64,000 nt of DNA. It comes from Bin34 sp965219935. GTDB lineage: Bacteria > Chloroflexota > Anaerolineae > Caldilineales > Caldilineaceae. The stretch's first letter is position 1. Every line of letters starts with the position of its first letter. Location of the stretch: NCBI GenBank assembly GCA_965219935.1, contig CBDCOU010000003.1, positions 372,001 through 436,000 on the forward strand, written 5' to 3'. The notes under the pieces are model-generated. The model made no database searches. It was not told where the DNA came from and was given only the letters and a program-made list of their open reading frames with translations. This document shows positions 58,920-64,000 of this stretch, piece by piece. The position numbers were made by a program, and so were the translations under genes.

Positions 58920-60056
58920 TCACAGGGAGGACAGCTTCGTTAGGACATTCGAGAGTCGTTCCGCCAGGCAGTCGATGTGCGTGACCACATCATCGTGGCC
59001 AATCGACCAGGCAGTGATGCCTTTGGTCGCGACTTCCTCCACAAAGGGGTCTGTGCGGAACTGTTCCGTCCACTCCCCCAACGCTGTGCGCAAGTTCACA
59101 TCCAGGTCCGGATAGTACTCGGTTACGGCCTCGCCAAACGTGAATTCCTTGGTTCCGTACCAGCCCAGTCCCTCCTTGGCCGGAGAATGGAGCCAGGCAA
59201 TCGAGAAGGGCCTCCATGAGCACCGAGCCTTGATGGCAACACTGGTTTGCCCCCAGCTGACCACTCCTTTGTCCTCGGCGATGTCCAAGAGGCGGATGGC
59301 GGCTTCGCGGGTGACGGCATCGGGAAATTCGTCGAGGAACACTTCTCTGGTTAGCCGTAGTGTTGGTCCCGACACGGTTCCGGCGCCTTTGGAACCGCCT
59401 CCGAAGACGCGCGGAACCAGGATCTGCATCGAATGGTTCCGATGGCGTTTGATCTCAACTGTTCGCACTTCCACATTGGGCATTTGGGAGTCGAGGAATT
59501 CCGCAACCTGCTTGAGAGGGGCGGGAATGTCGTCCGCCACGATGAGCATGCGCAGGCGAACCGCGTCCAGATTGGTTGCAACCTTTTGCCAAAAGGCATC
59601 TGCATCCGGTTCGCTGTCGGACTGCAGCAGTTCACCGAGGACTGCCTGCGGAGACCGCTCTTGTGCCCTCGCGGTATCTTCGAAGGCTCTGCGCATGCCG
59701 TCGGCACTCCAGGAAAGCCTCGCGTGTGCGGCGTACTCCAACATCTGTCCCACGACCGTGCGACGGATTTCCGGATTGGCTCCGCGTTTCACTTCGACCA
59801 AAGTGGGGATGGCATCCTGGTCTACCAGCAAATGGTCAACGGACCACCAGTTGCCTTCCCCCGCGGCCCGGGCTATGCCCTGCTCCCGTGCAACCACGAT
59901 CCAGCGCCGTGGCGCATCGGGGTTCATCTGTTCGCCATCCAACAGTTCAGGACGTGCCGCCAGTAGCTCCTGCAGTTCCTCTTCACTTGAGAACCTTTCC
60001 TCCTCCAGTGAGTCCAGTTGGCCTTCCCGGCCTTGGACAAAGATGCGCTCACCCAT
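58920..60056 (-). CDS. DUF91/NucS-like PD-(D/E)XK nuclease-domain protein
   Basis: About 378 residues. The nuclease core is readable: WWSVDHLLVDQDAIPTLVEV followed by KRG (D, then E-x-K), with RRTVVGQMLEYAAH downstream, as in NucS/DUF91 single-strand-DNA endonucleases. The first 50 residues (FSSEEELQELLAARPELLDG) are the small N-terminal helical part of this group. The last 200 residues have no recognised domain. ATG 60056 was preferred to 60086 because GGGGAC precedes it. Function unproven; mismatch repair or defence are possible. Confidence 0.78.
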   Translation of the reverse strand: MGERIFVQGREGQLDSLEEERFSSEEELQELLAARPELLDGEQMNPDAPRRWIVVAREQGIARAAGEGNWWSVDHLLVDQDAIPTLVEVKRGANPEIRRTVVGQMLEYAAHARLSWSADGMRRAFEDTARAQERSPQAVLGELLQSDSEPDADAFWQKVATNLDAVRLRMLIVADDIPAPLKQVAEFLDSQMPNVEVRTVEIKRHRNHSMQILVPRVFGGGSKGAGTVSGPTLRLTREVFLDEFPDAVTREAAIRLLDIAEDKGVVSWGQTSVAIKARCSWRPFSIAWLHSPAKEGLGWYGTKEFTFGEAVTEYYPDLDVNLRTALGEWTEQFRTDPFVEEVATKGITAWSIGHDDVVTHIDCLAERLSNVLTKLSSL

Positions 60057-60372
60057 GGCCCGTCCCCTGATTCCATTGCATGGCATACACGTCTCGTCTG
60101 GCTCCGTGGATCATGCGACATCCAACAGTCTTCAGGCTGTACAGACGGCCGCCGCCAAACGAGATCGCTGCATCGTACATGGCAGGCAGGTGTGAAACGC
60201 TGGCTTCGCGTGTGCAGGTCAGTCGCAACTATCCCCTTGACATTCCGGTGCCGCCGCGGCGGGCCTTGAGGAAACAGATGTCCTGCCGTTCAGGCACTGA
60301 TTGCGCCCCTTGATGGTGTGGGGTGCCCATGATGTTGATTGGCTTGGTCGAGACTTTCGACAGTGGCCCGCA
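60057..60372. other. Non-coding stretch, no recognisable element
   Basis: About 315 bp between the nuclease start and the ParA-like remnant. It must hold the nuclease promoter, but no clear boxes were found. Confidence 0.35.
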
Positions 60373-60572
60373 TCAGGATTTGTCAGGGAGGGAGGTGACG
60401 GGGACGAGTTCCGCTGCTTCACTTATGCGCAGTGCCAGTTTCCTGAAGCTGCGCTCGGCATCACGCGCTGCGACCGCGTGGCTGCCGACGGCACCATCTG
60501 CCGGTGTCGGATCAAACATCGGCTTGGGCCACTCCTGGGCCATGGGCACGAGGCTGCGGTAATGCTTCATTA
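60373..60572 (-). pseudogene. ParA-like ATPase, 3' part (interrupted by the TnpB element)
   Basis: Translation LMKHYRSLVPMAQEWPKPMF, PTPADGAVGSHAVAARDAER and SFRKLALRISEAAE matches the C-terminus of a group of ParA-like ATPases. The 5' part is at 62256-62690. Joining them at the duplicated TAATGAAG restores one frame across the junction. Confidence 0.65.
60565..60572. repeat. Direct repeat CTTCATTA, right copy
   Basis: Exact 8-bp copy of the sequence at 62256-62263; target-site duplication. The ancestral site on the minus strand is GCCG-TAATGAAG-CATT. Confidence 0.8.
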
Positions 60573-60596
60573 GGGACTTATATCGAATAGTTGACA
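60573..60596 (+). repeat. Right terminal inverted repeat of the TnpB element
   Basis: 24 bases starting GGGACTTATA and ending AGTTGACA. It ends 28 bp before the tnpB stop codon; the 9-base repeat ACGGTCCGG (minus strand) lies between it and the gene end and could form the hairpin of a guide RNA. Confidence 0.8.
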
Positions 60597-60624
60597 TGCA
60601 CCCATCGATATAAGGTCCGGACCG

Positions 60625-62124
60625 TCAGGTGCCGGACCGTACAGGCGGGGACGGACCCCGTCTGCCTGGTTCACGGGTCGTCGGGGTTGGCTCAATGCCA
60701 AACGCCCCTCGCCGTGCAGAAGCCCCTGTCCCACGGGCCTGTCGGATCAGGGGCAGGCCCCTGTCCAGAATGTTGACGGCGGCGTTGCGGTCTGCATTGG
60801 CAGTATGTCCGCAGGCCGTGCATTGGAAGGTTGCCTGGGTCTTGCGATTCTCCTTGTTGACATGTCCACATTGCGCGCAGGTCTGCGACGTGTAGGCCGG
60901 GTCCACCTTCACCACCAGGCCGGCCTTGTAGTCCAGGTTGCGTTCCAGCCGGCCCCAGCCGGAGGCCAATATCTCCCGGTTGAGTCCGGACTTGGCCTTG
61001 ACGTTCGTACCAGGCTTCTCGACCGTGCCCTGCGCACTCCGGGTCATGGCCTGGGTGTCCAGATCCTCAAGCACCACGGCTTCCGCCGTGTCCGCCAGCT
61101 TGCGGCTGTGCTGGTGGGCGGCGTTCTCGCGCCGGCGCTTCTTCCTGCGGTGCAGTTTCTGCAGCTGGCCGCATATGCGCCGCCCCCGGTTGGACATCGG
61201 CTTCCCGGACTTTCGGGAGCGTTCCCGGGCCTTGGCCGCCTGGCGCTGCTTGCGCTTGATGTTGGCGTCCAGCTTGTCCGTGTCCGGCTGCGCGTAGACC
61301 TCGCCGTCGCTGTCCGTGGCCTGGCGCACGTTGCGGTCCACGCCCAGTTCGCCGTCCGCCGCGGGCGGTTGCAACTGTGCGACCGGCACCGCGTACACAA
61401 CGTTTGCGTACCACTTCGGATGCCGGTCCGTGCCCTCCTTCAACAGCCGCACGGTCTTGGGTACGCATCCCCGGTACGGATGGTTGGCACCCCGCTCCAG
61501 CCGCACCCACCCCATCCGGGGGATGTGCAGCCGGTGGCCGTCCATCCTCACCTTGTCCGGGATGGTGAAGCCGTCGGCCTTGCGTCCCTGCCGGCCCTTG
61601 CGCCGCGGAAAATGCTGCGGCTTGCCATCGGCCTTGCGCCGCGGCAGGAACCGGCCCTCCACCTTGGCCGCGGCGTGCGCCTTGTAGAACACCTGGTAGG
61701 CGGCATCCAGGTACTTCAGCACGTACCGGACGGGGGCACTGGGCAGATCCCGCAGCCACGACAGGTCCTGGTCCGCGTACACGGCCCCTTCGGGCGAGGC
61801 CAGAAACGCCTGGAATTCGCGGTCGTGTGTCCCGCTGCGGATCATCGCGAACCGCTTGTACATGGATTGCCAGGTCATGCTTGGGTCCACCGCCAGCGGT
61901 CTTTGCTCTTCCGGGAAGTCGGTCCACTGCCCGTAGCCCCGGGTCTGGCGGCACACGCGGTAGCGCCAGTCGTTGTACGCCAGGAACAGATTCCAGACGA
62001 AGCGGTTGGCCCCCGCCGTCTGCGCGCACAATTGCGCCTGCCGGCGGCTGTCAAACCGCACCCGGTACCGCTCGCTGCGGATGGCGGTCGGGACGGAGGA
62101 GGTGGGAGATATGGCCATCCGCAT
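60625..62124 (-). CDS. tnpB: TnpB (OrfB-type RNA-guided nuclease)
   Basis: Protein of 499 residues related to the ancestors of Cas12. The RuvC triad is intact: Asp in LGVDRNVRQATDSDG, Glu in AVVLEDLDTQAM, Asp in NADRNAAVNIL. The zinc ribbon CAQCGHVNKE and CTACGHTANAD is complete. The N-terminal YRVRFDSRRQAQLCAQTAGA and NRFVWNLFLAYNDW is the wedge/REC region. TnpB cuts DNA using a guide RNA made from the 3' end of the gene and the adjoining flank. The C-terminal tail after the ribbon is about 40 residues. It appears functional by sequence. Confidence 0.92.
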   Translation of the reverse strand: MRMAISPTSSVPTAIRSERYRVRFDSRRQAQLCAQTAGANRFVWNLFLAYNDWRYRVCRQTRGYGQWTDFPEEQRPLAVDPSMTWQSMYKRFAMIRSGTHDREFQAFLASPEGAVYADQDLSWLRDLPSAPVRYVLKYLDAAYQVFYKAHAAAKVEGRFLPRRKADGKPQHFPRRKGRQGRKADGFTIPDKVRMDGHRLHIPRMGWVRLERGANHPYRGCVPKTVRLLKEGTDRHPKWYANVVYAVPVAQLQPPAADGELGVDRNVRQATDSDGEVYAQPDTDKLDANIKRKQRQAAKARERSRKSGKPMSNRGRRICGQLQKLHRRKKRRRENAAHQHSRKLADTAEAVVLEDLDTQAMTRSAQGTVEKPGTNVKAKSGLNREILASGWGRLERNLDYKAGLVVKVDPAYTSQTCAQCGHVNKENRKTQATFQCTACGHTANADRNAAVNILDRGLPLIRQARGTGASARRGAFGIEPTPTTREPGRRGPSPPVRSGT

Positions 62125-62231
62125 TGCCAGGTTGCCTGTTGCCGCCCGGGGGGAGGCGGGCCGCGCCGAATATATGTATGGGCTATCTTACTTTACCGCA
62201 CAGGCACCCCACTCTGCGGCTTGTGCCCCGT

Positions 62232-62255
62232 TGTCAACTTATGGTTATAAGCCCC
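62232..62255 (-). repeat. Left terminal inverted repeat of the TnpB element
   Basis: Reads GGGGCTTATA...AGTTGACA inward on the minus strand; 5 mismatches to the right repeat in 24. It lies about 108 bp upstream of the tnpB ATG. Confidence 0.8.
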
Positions 62256-62263
62256 CTTCATTA
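62256..62263. repeat. Direct repeat CTTCATTA, left copy
   Basis: Exact 8-bp copy of the sequence at 60565-60572, directly outside the left inverted repeat. Confidence 0.8.
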
Positions 62264-62690
62264 CGGCCAGACAGTGTTCATCATCGGCTGGGGTTGCCGG
62301 CTGGATATCGGTTCTCAGTCCGGCCAGTTGCCGAACGAATTCGGTCGGCATGCGATGGCGCGGGGTTGGATGGGGCGGCCCGGGCTGTACCGGGGTTTCC
62401 GTACAACTTGTCCAAGTGGGTGCATGTTGCCGCCGGGGAGGGTAACTCGTTCGCCGTAGTTTGGTTCGGACGGCGGTCATGCCAATTGACTCTGCGTCGT
62501 TTCCAGTCTTCGCGCCACCGGTTGAGAGGCGAACCCAGAGAGCCAGGACTTCGAAAGGAGGGCAGATCTGCCCCAAGTAGGACGATGACGGGATTGGATG
62601 CAACCAGCGCCGACCGGTTGATGGCATCAAGGCTGGAGCCAACATCCATCAGGATTACCGATGCTTCCATGTGTGCGTAGGCCCTTGCTG
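62256..62690 (-). pseudogene. ParA-like ATPase, 5' part, decayed
   Basis: The frame reads SVILMDVGSSLDAINRSALV, ASNPVIVLLGADLPSFRSPG and SLGSPLNRWREDWKRR, the Walker B and downstream helices of a ParA-type ATPase. A frameshift follows, then DEHCLAVMK at the insertion point. No Walker A P-loop is found upstream, so the gene was truncated as well as interrupted. Confidence 0.65.
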
Positions 62691-62764
62691 CACCAGACGA
62701 TGGAATTCCGGTCTGCATCCTATGGGGTTGACGCCCTTGTTCCTTGGTACTGCAGTTGTAGTCA

Positions 62765-63205
62765 TTAGTCCTGCGCGGCCCATTCGCCTATCCAGTGGAC
62801 GTTCCCAGCGGCTTCTGCCGCCCGATGAAATCTCCGGTCGGCGGTCCACAACTCGCAGCCAAGGTTCTCCGCCAGGACCATATAGTGGGCATCGTAGGCC
62901 GCGCCCTGCCCGAGTTGGCCTGCCAGCTTCAAGGCCTGGCCGTGAAGTTCCGGCGTCTCGTGCAACACAATCCCCAGTGACATCAGGTCCTGCATGAGGT
63001 CCACCGCAACATCCACGGCCAGTTCGCCTCTCACCACTCGCCGATGGAGCACGTTGGTGACCTCAAAGGGCATGAGTTGGGGTGCTGCCAACCCAATGCC
63101 CTGCCTGTCCCAAACCTGGAGGATTGCGTGGGCCACATCGGAATTTTCCTCTTCAACCAGCCACTTGAAGGCCAAGCTTGCGTCCACGACGACGAAGTCG
63201 CTCAC
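62765..63205 (-). CDS. vapC: VapC-like PIN-domain ribonuclease toxin
   Basis: About 146 residues. The four acidic PIN residues are visible in VVDASLAFKWLV, MPFEVTNVLHRR, AYDAHYMVLAENLG and ELWTADRRFHRA. VapC toxins cleave tRNA or rRNA. GTG 63205 was chosen because it overlaps the antitoxin stop by 4 bp (GTGA) with AAGGAG 5 bases upstream; GTG 63211 lacks the spacing. Paired with the antitoxin at 63202. Confidence 0.87.
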   Translation of the reverse strand: MSDFVVVDASLAFKWLVEEENSDVAHAILQVWDRQGIGLAAPQLMPFEVTNVLHRRVVRGELAVDVAVDLMQDLMSLGIVLHETPELHGQALKLAGQLGQGAAYDAHYMVLAENLGCELWTADRRFHRAAEAAGNVHWIGEWAAQD

Positions 63206-63501
63206 GCCCACTCCTTTGTTTCAGCGGCCCTAATCTCGCGGGCCTCGCGGATCAGGTCGGCCGAGTCCCCGGACAGAGGCTTGCCACCGGAAATCTCCTG
63301 GCGGCGGCGTGCCAAACGTTCCGCGCGGAAGAAGACAGGCCGACCGGATATGCCGTTGGCCTCGTCCTGTGCCAGTTCCCGACCGATGGCAGCCAGGCAG
63401 TATCCGCGCATGCTTACTCCCTTGAGCGCAGCGGTCGCCTTCAGTCGGCGCTGAAAGGCGGGGTCCAGGTCCAGGGTGAGTCGCTTCTTTTTTGCTTTCA
63501 T
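63202..63501 (-). CDS. Antitoxin, ribbon-helix-helix type
   Basis: 99 residues. KKKRLTLDLDPAFQRRLKAT, AALKGVSMRGYCLAAIGREL is a ribbon-helix-helix DNA-binding domain. The charged C-terminal half (EWA end) would wrap the toxin. It precedes vapC with a 4-bp overlap, the usual antitoxin-first order, and should repress its own promoter. Confidence 0.8.
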   Translation of the reverse strand: MKAKKKRLTLDLDPAFQRRLKATAALKGVSMRGYCLAAIGRELAQDEANGISGRPVFFRAERLARRRQEISGGKPLSGDSADLIREAREIRAAETKEWA

Positions 63502-64000
63502 CGCCTACACCTCGCTTCGGTGATGCCATGCGTCAGGATAGGTTAAACACAGAAAGATAGTCAATACACTTCTTTGGGAATTCTCAGACCGTATTTCGTC
63601 TTGGGTTCATCCGAGCATTGTGCGCAGATGGCGCCGTGGCAACGACGTGCGTCGGTTTTGCCTTGTCCTGGTGGTCTGTGCTGCTACCGACACGCTCTGG
63701 TTCGGACTGCAAGCGATCCAGGAGCGGTGCCAAGAACTTCCCCTGGCCCTCTCTGAGCTGGACTTTGTACAAAGTCCAGCTCAGACCCGACACGTCGATC
63801 CACAGTGGATCATTCGCCATCCTGCAGGTGTTCCGGCAGTGCCTTTCTGTAGATGTTGTTGTTGGCCACTTGGACTTCTGCTCTGGCCCGACCTGGGCAC
63901 TAAGCCAGCTTCCTCAACACAAAGTTTGGCCAGGGCAATCGCATTCTGTGGGGACTGGTCCTATGAACAAGCATGTCCAGTTCCATTTGGCCAATTGGAG
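63502..64000. other. Region upstream of the toxin-antitoxin pair
   Basis: About 500 bp to the window edge. It contains the presumed antitoxin promoter near 63530-63575 (AT-rich, AAACACAGAAAGATAGTC) and a long palindrome at 63754. Short ORFs on both strands have no recognisable family. Confidence 0.4.
63754..63783. repeat. Perfect 30-bp palindrome with GGACTTTG...CAAAGTCC core, copy 2
   Basis: TGAGCTGGACTTTGT / ACAAAGTCCAGCTCA: fully symmetric with no spacer. It shares the core with the palindrome at 43625-43656, while the outer bases differ but keep the symmetry. Confidence 0.85.

Larger units (their letters stand above)
60573..62255 (-). mobile_element. TnpB element with terminal inverted repeats and 8-bp target duplication
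   Basis: 1683 bp. The ends, read inward, are GGGACTTATA...AGTTGACA (60573-60596) and GGGGCTTATA...AGTTGACA (62255-62232), 19 of 24 bases identical, so they are inverted repeats. CTTCATTA occurs directly outside both ends (60565-60572 and 62256-62263). The element's only gene is tnpB, and no transposase is present. It sits inside a ParA-like pseudogene. An 8-bp duplication plus TIRs points to a DDE-type transposase acting in trans. Confidence 0.82.

Noticed and set aside
60573..62255. Ordinary IS200/IS605 element
   Set aside because: There is no Y1 transposase gene, and the ends are true inverted repeats with an 8-bp direct repeat, which that family does not make.

Overview
The window is high-GC bacterial chromosome. 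No rRNA or tRNA marker is present, so the lineage is inferred. A tryptophan T-box leader, a MoeB-type enzyme with an N-terminal rhodanese domain, PucR- and MerR-type regulators, proline/threonine-rich linkers in secreted proteins and many Rpn/Uma2-type nuclease genes together suggest Chloroflexota or a close relative. This is a judgement from gene content, not a phylogeny.

Layout. (1) 1-8.4 kb: housekeeping and mixed genes: CCA-adding enzyme (cut by the window edge), DUF1624 membrane protein, nucleotidyltransferase, MutY, a zinc-ribbon membrane protein, an AAA-ATPase-like/PD-(D/E)XK protein and CtaG. (2) 8.7-14.1 kb, plus strand: a solute-binding lipoprotein, then JAMM peptidase, ThiS/MoaD-like sulfur carrier, rhodanese-ThiF activating enzyme and CysM, a set that looks like a sulfur-carrier-dependent cysteine pathway, followed by an SDR. 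(3) 14.1-21.8 kb: a CDF metal exporter divergent from a ZntR-like MerR regulator with a readable operator, an M24 peptidase, a PucR regulator with its own operator motif, and an MFS exporter; two decayed transposases lie between them. (4) 21.8-36.2 kb, minus strand: a Trp-specific T-box with a sigma70-type promoter drives trpE-trpS-trpG-kinase-trpD-trpC-trpF-aroC-aroKB-aroQ, and the run continues into a solute-binding lipoprotein and an M23 protein. trpA, trpB, aroA and aroE are not here. (5) 36.5-45.3 kb: accessory region with Rpn-type nucleases, a tandem duplication carrying a dead trpE piece, broken Uma2 genes, IS630 and ISAs1 remnants, and a secreted LysM-HNH nuclease-Excalibur protein. 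(6) 45.5-53.6 kb, minus strand: four tandem paralogs of a secreted cysteine-rich acidic protein that I do not recognise, followed by a LysM/PA14 surface protein. (7) 53.9-56.5 kb: ABC-F ATPase and coaE, overlapping by 4 bp. (8) 56.6-64 kb: IS110 and IS5-type fragments, a second Excalibur protein, a DUF91-like nuclease, a TnpB element inserted in a ParA-like pseudogene, and a VapBC-type toxin-antitoxin pair.

The most unusual items are: (a) the TnpB element at 60573-62255, which has imperfect terminal inverted repeats and an exact 8-bp direct repeat whose removal restores the ParA reading frame, unlike the usual IS200/IS605 or IS607 setting; (b) the four-gene cysteine-rich secreted family with its LysM partners; (c) the JAMM/sulfur-carrier/activating enzyme/CysM cluster, in which the carrier has a four-residue tail after its Gly-Gly; and (d) the fully readable Trp T-box supra-operon with trpS inside it.
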